Program-made: the position numbers and the translations under genes
Shown here: positions 54,700 to 64,000 of the stretch, piece after piece
Layout: each line of letters begins with the position of its first letter
Position numbering within the stretch: the first letter of the stretch is position 1
The notes under the pieces: generated by a model
The model's database searches: none
What the model was told of the DNA's origin: nothing
What the model saw: only the letters and a program-made list of their open reading frames with translations
Assembly: GCA_030407085.1 (NCBI GenBank)
Contig: CM059582.1
Location: 92,133,001-92,197,000 of the forward strand
Direction: 5' to 3'
Length of the DNA: 64,000 nucleotides
DNA from: Trichopria drosophilae
Taxonomy: Eukaryota; Arthropoda; Insecta; Hymenoptera; Diapriidae

Positions 54700-56017
54700 T
54701 TCTATTACTGAAGCTAAATTGACGCATTCTTTTAGCCTCAGTGCCGGTTTCCCTGTTCCTTGTTGTTTGTGTACTGTTTGTATGATTGTTGTTTTGGGCA
54801 TTCTCGTTTGTAGTGTCCTCGTTGTCCGCACTTGTAGCATTGTTCTACTGTGTTTTGTGTTTTTTCTTTTTCTGTCTGTTGTCTGTAATTTTTGTAAGTT
54901 GAGTAATTATTTGTTTGTGGTGTATATGTTTTTGGTTTGTAATGTTGTGTTTTTTGTGTAACTGTGTGGTGTAGGTGTGAATTCTTTTGCGTAGATGTTT
55001 AATGGTGTGTGTGTTTTTGGTGCGTAATTGTGTGTGATCTGTTTTTCTCTGTTTTTTTTGAGTTAGTCTTTCGAATTCTGTCCCTATTGTTTGTAATTCT
55101 TTGAATGTGTGTATTTCATAGCGTCTGATATGGTATTGGTATTCTTGTCTTAAGTGTTCGTATGTTTTATCTAATTGTTTTTCTAGTGTGTATGGTGGGT
55201 GTAACTGGTTTAATAATGTCCTGTAGTGTAATATAAAATCTATTATTTTTTCTGTTGGTTTTTGAAAATTCTCTTCTAATTGTTTTTTTTTATATTAGTC
55301 CTATATGATTTATTTTGAAATATGTCTAATAATGTCTCTGTAAATTGTTCCCAGTTATTCCATTCGTTTTTATTTAATTTATACCAATCGTATGCATTTC
55401 CTGATAATAATATTGGTATTGTTTTGTATAACTCGTCATTTGATAAATTATATCCGTTTTGTAGTTCTGTTAGTCTTTCTAAGAAGTCGTATATGTTTTC
55501 ATTTTCCTTTCCTTCAAATTTTAATCGCCAATTTTGTACCACTTCCATAGGTGTTTTTTTTTGTAGATTTGCCATGGAATGAAGCTTTGATTTTGTCTGT
55601 GTATATTTTGATGTTGTGTATATATGTGTTTTCTCTTTCTGTGTTTTGGTTCTTTTCTTGTCTGTGTGGTGTATTATTTTCCTCTTCTATTTGGTCATAG
55701 TTTTGCGTTTGTCGTAAAGCGTATGCGTTGTTTCTTTGTAAATGTGTGTTCCTACCGTCTTCTGAGTATTCATTCAATAGGTTTCGCACTCTTATATTTG
55801 GCGTAATGTGTTGTGATTGTTGAATTTGATTATTTATTGGGGTGCCTTGTATGTTTGTGTTTGTATGTAGTTCTTCATTTAGTTCTTCTATTGTCATGTC
55901 TAATAATGATTTGTTGATGTTATTGTCTGAATTGTTTTTATCTGTTTGCGTCTCTTCTATGTTTATGTTTATCGTCGCGCCTGCTCTTGCTGGCGTGAAT
56001 GCCGGCGTTCGTAGCAT
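54700..56017 (-). pseudogene. gag of the second Gypsy element
   Basis: ATG at 56017 (MLRTPAFTPARAGATIN), an Asn/Gln/Thr-rich region to ~55560, then in a shifted frame MANLQKKTPMEVVQNWRLKF, EGKENENIYDFLERLTELQN, LLSGNAYDWYKLNKNEWNNW (55575-55290), the conserved capsid block of Gypsy-type Gag. The rest continues in shifted frames (HLRQEYQYHIRRYEIHTF, ~55160) to a CCHC zinc knuckle QCYKCGQRGHYKRECPKQ (~54840-54787). Frameshifts near 55540 and 55270. The gene meets the palindrome at 54684. Confidence 0.75.
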
Positions 56018-56340
56018 GTTTATAGCTTTATTTATTATATATAAATTTGTAATTGAAAATAATATTTTTTTATGGTTTTTTTTGTTATAAGTGTTTTTGT
56101 CTCTAATGTTTTTAAGTTTGGTGTGTAATAATAAGTTGTGTAATTGTGTTGTGTGGTATGTTTGATTTCTTTTTGTGTGTTTATGTTGTCTGTATCGTAT
56201 GTTTTATATATAATTTATTCTATTCGTTTTATGTAATGTATTATTGTTTGTTGTATGTGAGAGTTTTATGTTTGCTTAGTTGTGTAATGTGTATCTATTT
56301 ATGTGTCACAATGTTCGTTTTAATTATGTTTAATTTATGT

Positions 56341-56361
56341 GAGTTTTTCACGTTGGCGCCA
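56341..56361 (-). other. primer-binding site of the second Gypsy element
   Basis: Minus strand TGGCGCCAACGTGAAAAA, one base from the LTR end; TGGCGCC plus AACGTG is the usual Gypsy-type PBS form. Confidence 0.75.
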
Positions 56362-56362
56362 T

Positions 56363-56565
56363 TGTAACTGGACTAGGGCCGCAGTAAGAAATAACTCATA
56401 AATGTTAAAAAAGAGTTTATTAATTAACTATATTCACTTACAATTTGTCTCTTAATCTATGTAATTCTCCAAAGGGCACTATGTGTTATCACTAACTCTT
56501 ATCTCACGTGCACAACACTAACTATAATATTCTGGGGCCGCGTTACGCAGAACGCGTCGCCCCCA

Positions 56566-56598
<33 letters not shown>

Positions 56599-56643
56599 CC
56601 CCCCTCTCTCTCTCTCTCTCTCTCTTTGTAACGGTCCGTTACA
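56363..56643 (-). repeat. LTR of the second Gypsy element, 281 bp
   Basis: Minus strand: starts TGTAACGGACCGTTACA (a 17-bp near-palindrome) and ends GTCCAGTTACA. It includes a (GA)n/(CT)n tract at 56566-56632 and AATAAA near 56420. The start TGTAACGG equals that of the 9.2-kb element's LTR, suggesting related lineages. Confidence 0.75.
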
Positions 56644-57416
56644 AATTCTATAAAGTTTTATCCTTCTAATATGAAGAGATAAGAATGCATTTTTTAAGCT
56701 GAAAAGGCCCTCTTTCCCTCTTTCGAACTTTTGGCCAATTAAATAGGCCCAAAATACAGTACAATGCGGATAGTACAGGATATAAATAAGCAACCTTTCC
56801 AATGGCATAGACACTCTAATGTTCTTTTCGATCGCTATACAAATTTAATAATATATTCGTCGACATTGTCCTGGCCACGAATAAGTCAAAAGAATTAGGC
56901 TACATACCAGAGGACAACATTGTTTTGGATTGGGAAAGCTCACAAGGATTGGATAGTTACTGCAGCATCCTCATATAAGTTTTTGCTCGTCCGCAGCATC
57001 ATCTGGAGCTGGAATTAAAGCACCTTCTAGGATCCGACTTGGGACTAACTTATTCATTCCTTTTCAGTCCTTATCAGGGCTACTTTATATAATTTTTTTA
57101 TTCACAGCTTCCGATGCATCTTCTCAAGTCCAGTTGAGTGCAGTCTCTTCATTTCGATACAATTCTACAGCACAGACTACGTACCGCCTGTTAGGTGCTG
57201 TTACAGGATTGCGTAAATCGAAGGAGGTCTGCTACAATCGGTAATTGCCACCCGTGTGGTAGGCAACTAGTTCTTCAAGTTATGCGTACCGTTGCCGCCT
57301 GTTGGCTGGCTCGCTGCTACACGCTTTTATAACTTAAGCCGCCTGCTGGGCAAGGCTTATTAGAGTCAGTGTTTCGCGTATATCTTAATTAATTTTTGTT
57401 ATTTTTTATACATCAG
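56644..57416. other. gene-less segment with possible small exons
   Basis: No family recognised. One short plus-strand frame (about 56856-56978, KELGYIPEDNIVLDWESSQG) is protein-like but ends at a stop after ~45 codons. From 57180 to 57360 the phrase GCCGCCTG recurs (57185, 57295, 57340). No tRNA cloverleaf was recognised. Confidence 0.3.
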
Positions 57417-57568
57417 TATTCTTAGTTGAAAAACCAATTCCGCCTGATCCAATCATAAAAATAGACTGCACCGAGCAGGATGTGCTGGCTAGATCACGTT
57501 GCAGAAAAAACACAAAACGGCATAATCGTGCCAAACGTCTCCGTTTGATAAATAAAATAATTAAATAA
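57417..57568 (+). CDS. candidate terminal exon, basic C-terminus
   Basis: After TTTTTATACATCAG (splice-acceptor-like) a frame is open to TAA at 57566-57568, encoding VEKPIPPDPIIKIDCTEQDV and ending in a strongly basic tail (RKNTKRHNRAKRLRLINKI). About 50 codons, not recognised. AATAAA-like strings follow (57551, 57563). It could be the last exon of a host gene or chance. Confidence 0.3.
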
Positions 57569-57922
57569 AAGTTTTGTGTGATTAATTGTTGTTAAATATA
57601 TTTTTGTTATATATTAAACTATCCTTTGTCTCAAAGTTGTTTGCCTGTAGAAGAGCATCGCAACAGGGTAGCGGCATTGCAAGGAGCCGTCTTAATTTAA
57701 TTTCAAAGTGTATTCATTCCAAATTGTAAACTTTTATATTACAATTGTTCGAATTTCCGCTTTGGATATTTCTTCGGCTTTACTTGTTTTCCGGCTCTCC
57801 ATAAGAATGCGGCTATGAAGGTTCGATATCGTTAAAAACGCTGATCATTCTAACGATATAGTTATATTTCGTAAATTAACGCACATATCTAAACGATCAT
57901 AGTTCCAAGTCCTCACCTGTGA

Positions 57923-58618
57923 GGTGAAGTATTTCTAATCAGCAAAAATGGAATTAGAGCTCCGCCAAATAATATCCGCAATCGTGGGGTACGTTGCTAC
58001 AACAAAGCGTACCGTTTTAGTGTTTTCGGATTACGCTACAGTGTTAGTGCTCATCGTAAATCGTACGAGAGATTGTGCCACGATTTCCGACAATTAGTGC
58101 AGTACCTTTTGGAGTGCGAGCATACAGTGTTTTGTGACATATATAAAAAGTTTATTGTAAAGTGCGATGTCGCGATGCGTCTCACCGGGAACGTATTCGT
58201 TTCCAGAGGAAAGTGGCATGACAGACTCTACAGGCGCATCATCGCAGAGTGCGAAGCGATTGCGGGTAAGTTTGTGTATTTTTTTTAATACTAATGTTAA
58301 TTTTCGTTCTTTCGCGTTTGAAATGGTGTAAAAAACGCCCCCTTCGGTTTTTTCTTGTTTTTCAATAACATTGATATATGTACATTGAAAATATTTAACG
58401 TAATTGTTACATTTTTTATAATTTTCTTAGACTTTGCAAAAAGAAAGCGCTTGCGACTCGTGCAAGATTACGCCGAATATGGCCTTAAAATGGAGAGGGT
58501 GGAAAAATGGTTGGCAACCTATTATGAATATTCGGTTGGGGAAACCTTTCCATCCCTTAATCTCGGGACAATAATGCGATATGTCGATGCGACGTATTGC
58601 TCGAGTCTCGAGGAATAA
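57923..58618 (+). CDS. two-exon gene of unknown function (partial 5' end)
   Basis: Exon 1 is open from 57923 to 58265, intron 58266-58430 (GTAAGT donor, TTTTCTTAG acceptor), exon 2 58431-58618 ending in TAA. Both exons keep one reading frame across the splice (split codon G|AC), which supports a real gene. The product includes SAHRKSYERLCHDFRQLVQY, KWHDRLYRRIIAECEAIAD, FAKRKRLRLVQDYAEYGLKM, VEKWLATYYEYSVGETFPSL. Helical, Arg/Tyr-rich, no membrane segment. No in-frame ATG near the start: an upstream exon is missing, or translation uses the ATG at 57948 in another frame (49 codons only). Family not recognised; a host orphan gene or a transposon gene are both possible. Confidence 0.45.
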
Positions 58619-58935
58619 AAATGTAACTTTTCGTTTTTTTCGAAAATTATTATCATTGTCTAATGTCCCTGGTAAAAATGAAGCGTACACTTTAAGTGTA
58701 CTTTTAAGTTACCTTTCGCTTGCCGAGAGTACAAGATTGAATTTAGACATTTTAAGAGTACATGCGTACTCCTTATGCGAAAGTACTTCGAGAGTGCATA
58801 AGAGGTACGCGCAGACTTTTAAGAGTACACTTTTGACAGTCATATTTAAGTGTACCATATTCTCATTGGGAATTAAACAAGGCGTACAGGAGTGTACATA
58901 ATGAAGCGTTATTCGAAATAAAGCGTACAAATATT

Positions 58936-59880
58936 TTTTCGATTCAGAATGCGTAAAATGGCAATTTTACGCCCCATTTCCGAATCATTTCACGCCCTGT
59001 TGTGTTTTTATTCGCAGAAATGGCCATCTTTACGCCTCCAGAATCGAAAAATATTGTTCGCACCACGGGCGCACAACTTTTACACCCTCCGGCGAACACT
59101 CGTGACCCTCGGGCGCGAGGATCGCCTGCGGGCGGAAAAGTAACGCCCTTGGTATGAATAGTACTATTTTTATCGTTCATTTTTCTAATCCTATGGCGTA
59201 AGGCGCGGAGGGAAAAAACGCCTAGTAATACCGTTATTCTATGCCGGATTTTCAGTGCAGGGCAGTGTAGGCGATGTTCGGGTGCTTAAATATGAAACAT
59301 GTGTGGGTTTATGCGTGTGTCGTAGCGCCATAACCTGTTTTCGCGGTTAGTACAAAATCTGTATAATTAATGAAAACGTCCAAATTACGGAATACTGAAG
59401 TATTAAGAAGTTTATTGAAAAGAAATTAATTTCAGATAAGTATAAACCGTTTAATTTATTACATTATATAAAAAAATATATGAACTATATATTTCTTTGT
59501 TGAAATGTTAACAATTATTTTTTAGGTATACCGATTGTCACTTCAACGTGGAAATGTGCTTGGTAAGTACTGCTGCTACTCATCGATGAATCTTTTGGTG
59601 AGGCTGGCACAACGATTCCCTCTATCAACATCTTACTCCATAATGCTGGTAAGTTCTTTTTTTCTTCAACGAAGAAATCTATAAGCTTTGATTAAAGCTA
59701 TGTTCAAAAGCCTATATCTTTCTTTTAACAGCCAGAAGGCTTAAGAAATTTACTTTTGCACCTTTCCTTTCTTCAACCTTACCATTAGAAAACTATTTCT
59801 TTCCTTTTGTTTACATAAAGCCTAGGATATTACTTACCGTGCCCCTAATTTATTTAATCTTCTTTTTATATTAAAGTCAT
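58936..59880. other. gene-less left interior of the candidate TIR element
   Basis: 58940-59180 has several GGCGTAAA/TTTACGCC words in both orientations. The remainder is AT-rich with no recognised protein. Confidence 0.35.
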
Positions 59881-61262
59881 TTAATATGAAAATACCTACT
59901 GCGTCTAAAGTAATATATTTAATATGTGTTATCGGTCTCTAATTATGAAAATACCTGATGCGTCTAAAGTAATGATTTGAAAATGTGTTATCGGTCTCGA
60001 AAATTATTAAAATACCTACTGCGTATAAACTAGTTTCTTTAAAATAATCTACCGGTCTCTAAATTGAGAAAATACCTACTCCGTCTAAACTAATTTCTTT
60101 AAAATAATCTACCGGTCTCACAAAATGAAAAAAATACTGATCGTCTAAAGTAATTGCATTAAAATGTGCTATCGGTCTCTGTAGTATCAAAATACTTTCT
60201 TCGTCTAAACCAATTTCTTTAAAATGTGTTACCGGTCTCTAAATTATGAAAATACCTACTGCGTCTCAAGTAATTTATTTAAAACGTGTTACCGGTCTCT
60301 AAATTGAGAAAATACCTACTCCGTCTAAACTAATTTCTTTAAAATAGTCTACCGGTCTCACAAAATGAAAAACATACTTATCGTCTAAAGTAATTGCATT
60401 AAAATGTGCTATCGGTCTCTGCAGTATCAAAATACTTTCTTCGTCTAAACCAATTTCTTTAAAATGTGTTACCGGTCTCTAAATTATGAAAATACCTACT
60501 GAGTCTCAAGTAATTTATTTAAAACGTGTTACCGGTCTCTAAATTGAGAAAATACCTACTGCGTATAAACTAATTTCTTTAAAATGTGTTACCCGTCTCT
60601 AAATTATGAAAATACCTACTGCGTCTCAAGTGATTTATTTAAAATGTGTTACCGGGCTCTAAATTAAGAAAATACCTACCGCGTCTAAAGTAATTGCATT
60701 AAAATGTGCCATCGGTCTCTGCAGTATCAAAATACTTTCTTCGTCTAAACCTATTTCTTTAAAATGTGTTACCGGTCTCTAAATTATGAAAATACCTACT
60801 GTGTCACAAGTAATTTATTTAAAATGTGTTACCGGTCTCGACAATTATGAAAATACCTACTGCGTCTCAAGTGATTTATTTAAAATGTGTTACCGGTCTC
60901 TAAATTAAGAAAATACCTACTGCGTCTGAAGTAATTTATTTAAAATGTGTTACCTGTCTCTAAATTGAGAAAATACCTACTGCGTCTAAACTAATTTCTT
61001 TAAAATAATCTACCGGTCTCACAAAATGAAAAACATACACATCGTCTAAAGTGATTGCAATAAAATGTGCTATCGGTCTCTGCAGTATCAAAATACTTTC
61101 TTCGTCTAAACCAATTTCTTTAAAATGTGTTACCGGTCTCTAAATTATGAAAATACCTACTGCGTCTCAAGTAATGTATTTAAAATGTGTTATCGGTCTC
61201 GAAGTTATGAAAATACCTGCTGCGTCCAAACTAATTTCTTTAAAATGTGTTACCGCTCTTAA
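59881..61262 (+). repeat. 60-bp satellite with four-monomer higher-order repeat
   Basis: 23 head-to-tail units of 60 bp (one of 61). General form: AAATTATGAAAATACCTACT, GCGTCTAAAGTAATTTCTTT, AAAATGTGTTACCGGTCTCT. Four distinct monomer types (A GAGAAAATACCTACTCCG.., B CAAAATGAAAAA..ATCG, C GTAGTATCAAAATACTTTCT, D ATTATG..GTCTCAAG) repeat in the order A-B-C-D at 60061-60300 and again at 60301-60540, nearly identical, and again in part at 60961-61200. CCGGTCTC is the best conserved box. No coding role. Confidence 0.92.
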
Positions 61263-61309
61263 AACATTAAAAAAATCTTCCTCAGGCAAAATGGTTCCAT
61301 TTTTGGATA

Positions 61310-61500
61310 CTTTGTCCGCTATATTGTAGCCGCTCTTAATTTTCAAAATATATCATCAGATTTGTAATCAGCGACCCCAAAAAACCCCGAGTAACGTGTT
61401 TCAAGCAGAAGTGTCCGCCATATTGGATCAGTCATATTTTGAATTTCCCAATGCTGGCCTCAGGTTTGTAATCAGCACCTCCGCAAACATTTAAGTGACA
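61310..61500 (-). repeat. copy of the TTGTAATCAGCGACCCC / CCGCCATATTGGATC motif
   Basis: TTTGTAATCAGCGACCCCAA, GTGTCCGCCATATTGGATCA and TTTGTAATCAGCACC match, as reverse complement, the units inside the MITE at 32658-33393 and the palindrome at 52653-54684. Confidence 0.75.
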
Positions 61501-61583
61501 AATTGCAGTGATTAATTAGATTAGTTTTAGTTATTGTTTTTTGTTTATCGTGGTTGGTGTTTTGATTAAACATTTTTAATATT

Positions 61584-61895
61584 GTGGATAATTTGTCAAC
61601 TTTGTTACTGTTCCTGGGAGTTCTTTGTTCCTTTGTTACGTTTATCGGGATTGGCCGTACATGTTGTTCTGAAGTAAATTTGTTGCGGGCGTGGGCCTTC
61701 TTTTGGCTTATAATGAGTCCGACATTAAAAAATGACACGGTCGAAGCTCGTGAAGCTTGGAAGAAAGAGTTCCAAAAAAATCGTTATTATGGCGGTCATC
61801 GTTATGTTTTTCATTCCTTTACCAAGGGGAACCTCATGTACGTACTTTTTGACATATTTAGCAAATTTGTATATTTTTTGTACATTTCTTTTTAA
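61584..61895 (+). other. unassigned open frame, hydrophobic start
   Basis: About 100 codons, no ATG near its start (TTG first). It gives a hydrophobic stretch (LLLFLGVLCSFVTFIGIG), then AREAWKKEFQKNRYYGGHRY. It lies inside the candidate TIR element. The opposite strand is open as well for ~88 codons. Not recognised; probability of being real is low. Confidence 0.2.
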
Positions 61896-63049
61896 TACTC
61901 CGTGCGTGAAACGTTGATTGCTCCCACTAGGGCGAAATTTTCGATTGTGATTGTCGGAGAATCAAAAACTTCACAATCGTCGAAGATCTAAATTTTCGCC
62001 CTTGTTGCATAATATACTATTACTACACTTCATATAATACTGAAAGTATGAAGTAGAATTTGTATTGTTACGCGCGCTGTTTCACGAAATCATGAACTTC
62101 CCAGATTCCTGGAAAATGAAGATGGCGTGTTGGAGCAGAAGCCTGTGAAAATTTTAAATGTTGTGAGGTTGCTTTTGTAACATATGATTGCTTAGTAAAT
62201 GAAACAATATATTTGCGTCAACAAAATTACTTCTTTAGATCAAATCCATGTCAAATCAGGCAGGCGGATAAGGTAACAATTTTAGATTTAATCGGCGAGT
62301 AAATATGTTATTCTTCAAGGAAAATAAGGGGACACGTATTTTACCGAATTTGAAAATGATCTTTCTTGACGAAGTTACGAGTTTTTGAACTTATAGCACT
62401 ATGCCGCAAAGGGTTAATGTAGGAATTACATTGCAATAATCGAGATTATTTGCAATTTTTGGGAGTTGTTTGCGTATATTTGTAATGTCAGTTTTTCTAT
62501 ATTTATTGTATACCGGTTTCAGGTAACAAGGTGCTGAGCAGGAGAAAGGAGAATAGCATGTGATCGTCCACAACAATAATACTTATTCTACTATTTATTC
62601 TTGATTAATATTTATTTTTTAGTATTAAACAAAAAATGTATAAAAAGTTATAAATGAAAGTAAGTTTTATGATGTTAATGTATAGTCAGCACATGTAAAT
62701 TATTGTGTCTTTCCCGTTTATTCTGTGTTCTCAAGTGTAATTTGTGTTTTAAATAAAATTTATTATTGCTACGGAATGTGAATGAATATACAATACAATA
62801 TTATTTATGTTTCGACCACATGGTTCTTCTTCAGAATGTTTCTACTTCGCTACATGTACTCTTCTTATAAAATAGTTGATGCATACATATAACAAATAAT
62901 AAAGTGCTTAAAATCATTCAAAAAGAATTAAAAAAAGTAATTAAATGAAAATTGCAAATGCCTAATAAATCACAGGTACATGTTCTTTTACATGATAATG
63001 ATATGTACTTTTCCTGTACCCTTTAAATATGTAATAGGCACGCACATTT
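61896..63049. other. gene-less right interior of the candidate TIR element
   Basis: Contains one 75-bp hairpin (61929-62003, GGGCGAAATTTTCG against AAATTTTCGCCC). The rest is AT-rich without a recognised gene. Confidence 0.35.
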
Positions 63050-63401
63050 GTACATGGTGCTAACGTTCGAATACATTTGGATATGTTAAGAACATTCTAT
63101 ACTAGGCGCACTAATCGAAAAATTCATCGTACGCTCAACGTACGTTAAAGAAACATTTCCATTTAATATCGCTCTTAATGTCCAAAATCACTCTTATTGT
63201 ACGCTTATTGTACTCTTACTGTACTCTTCGGGAAGCGGTTTTTAAGTGTACGTACTTTTCGTGTACTCTTATCAAACCGTACACGAAGCGTACGTACTCT
63301 TCATGTACCCTTAATTTCACTCTTGCTGTACTCTTCGTGTACTCTTCCATTTTCACCAGGGGTATAAGACTATTTAGTAAGCATTAATAATTTGTTTTCA
63401 G

Positions 63402-63565
63402 ATCATGATGGCGCTCAAGGACAAGTCGGTGGAGGTTGTTCAGGTGCAAAATCCGCCTATGAGGCCGACGACGAAATCGGTGATGACAACGCCTTTTCCA
63501 ACAGCAGTGTCAGTACCAGTGATGCAGCATACGTGGTGATCGGCCAACCATTACCCAACGGCTAA
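63402..63565 (+). CDS. candidate terminal coding exon
   Basis: A pyrimidine tract and acceptor (AATTTGTTTTCAG, ending 63401) precede an open frame that begins with a split codon and ends at TAA 63563-63565. It encodes DGAQGQVGGGCSGAKSAYEA, DDEIGDDNAFSNSSVSTSDA and ends VIGQPLPNG. A second frame (ATGATG at 63405, 45 codons, MALKDKSVEVVQVQNPPMRP) is open over the same bases. The acidic/Ser-rich frame looks more protein-like. Composition is GC-richer than its surroundings, as expected of an exon. Which upstream exon it joins is not visible. Confidence 0.4.
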
Positions 63566-64000
63566 CTCTAGATTCTACAGATAATTCTGAACAACTTTTT
63601 CCTCTAAAAAAATGTTCGGGAAGGTAAAGTTTTTAAGTTATTCAACACTAACATTTAGGTGAAAAAATCACATTTGTTGAAATATCTCGACTCGGTTTGA
63701 AGGTACCTTAACGAACCGGAGCTCATTTTAAAGATATTTTAAAGCTCTATAAATTGTCTCTATTGGTTTTTGATCTACAATGAATATCTCTCTTGTTATA
63801 GCCATAAAAACGGGATAAATGCCGATTTTTCAGGATTTTCGCGTTTAACACGTTTCGACACATAGTTACCGAAATATCACACAGAAAAAAGTTGTAGGCC
63901 TTGAAAAAACAAAAATTTTTTGTCTTCTAATACGATGCGATTAAATTAAAACTGAACCCTACAAGAGCCTCGTAAAGTTGACAAAATACAGTTCGACAAA
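63566..64000. other. gene-less end of window
   Basis: Presumed 3' UTR or intergenic sequence after the candidate exon; AT-rich, no repeat or protein recognised. Confidence 0.3.

Larger units (their letters stand above)
52150..56643 (-). mobile_element. second Ty3/Gypsy element (5' half: LTR, gag, protease)
   Basis: Minus strand: LTR 56643-56363, PBS 56361-56341, gag ~56017-54700, protease ~52660-52160, then truncation before RT. A 2-kb palindrome splits it between zinc knuckle and protease. Codon use is very A-rich in the sense strand. No RT, integrase or second LTR. Confidence 0.8.
58667..63361. mobile_element. candidate 4.7-kb TIR element with GTAC-rich subterminal repeats
   Basis: CCCTGGTAAAAATGAAGCGTAC (left, 58667) and its partner ACTCTTCCATTTTCACCAGGG (right, ending 63361) form ~18-bp imperfect terminal inverted repeats. 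Both ends continue for ~270 bp with many copies of GTACACTTTT/AAGAGTACA words in mixed orientation (58680-58935; 63110-63355). The interior holds the 60-bp satellite, a motif block and small frames but no recognisable transposase. A target duplication is not certain (GTCTAATGT against GTATAAGAC is only a partial match). Treat as a candidate non-autonomous element. Confidence 0.5.

Noticed and set aside
57180..57360. Possible tRNA or structured RNA from recurring GCCGCCTG
   Set aside because: No cloverleaf, no TTCRANNC box and no CCA-adjacent acceptor pairing could be found.
59881..61262. Possible CRISPR array (regular short repeats)
   Set aside because: Units are contiguous, 60 bp without unique spacers, in a eukaryotic setting; it is a tandem satellite.

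Overview
The window looks like transposon-rich arthropod DNA, most likely from an insect. It is AT-rich, canonical splice sites recur, and the recognisable proteins are a Polinton/Maverick, an errantivirus-like Ty3/Gypsy element with an F-like Env, an R4/Dong-type non-LTR element, a FLYWCH-type MULE and TTAA-flanked foldback elements. I found no clearly identifiable conserved host gene, tRNA, rRNA or CRISPR array. Nearly all protein remnants carry stops or frameshifts, so this reads as an old nest of mobile elements, perhaps pericentromeric.

Layout. 0.4-2.7 kb: degraded cysteine-rich, transposase-like gene. 2.7-6.3 kb: R4/Dong-like retroposon (Myb-like domain, RT, CCHC, restriction-like endonuclease). 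6.3-7.9 kb: 5' part of an APE-type retroposon. 8.3-26.1 kb: one 141/151-bp satellite array split by three LTR insertions, each with a 4-bp target duplication that I can read: a 9.2-kb Ty3/Gypsy element (10474-19650, TSD ACAC), a GC-rich solo LTR (20678-21604, TSD AAAT) and a 2.6-kb solo LTR (22492-25057, TSD ACGA). 26.1-37.3 kb: errantivirus-like element on the minus strand with LTR, PBS, gag, pol and env, lacking its 3' end and carrying two TTAA-flanked inserts. 37.3-38.0 kb: the same satellite in inverted orientation.

38.4-41.6 kb: intron-containing transposase-like gene (minus). 41.8-43.0 kb: FLYWCH-MULE remnant (minus). 43.2-44.0 kb: 244-bp tandem repeat. 44.4-51.4 kb: Polinton remnant (minus) with packaging ATPase, two conserved structural/accessory proteins, integrase, minor capsid, pVI-like, double-jelly-roll major capsid, an accessory protein and adenain-like protease; DNA polymerase B is absent. 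51.5-52.0 kb: long GT/CA microsatellites. 52.2-56.6 kb: gag-protease part of a second Ty3/Gypsy element (minus), split by a 2-kb giant palindrome.

57.4-64 kb: possible host or orphan exons (57417-57568, a two-exon gene ending at 58618, and a terminal exon at 63402-63565), and between them a roughly 4.7-kb candidate element (58667-63361) with CCCTGG termini and GTAC-rich subterminal repeats, which contains a 60-bp satellite organised in four-monomer higher-order repeats.

What ties the window together is layered insertion: satellite first, then LTR elements, then foldback elements inside those. A ~100-bp motif recurs in three separate places (32.7-33.2, 52.8-54.6 and 61.3-61.5 kb) and links the palindromes. 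All family assignments are from reading the translations; no search was run.
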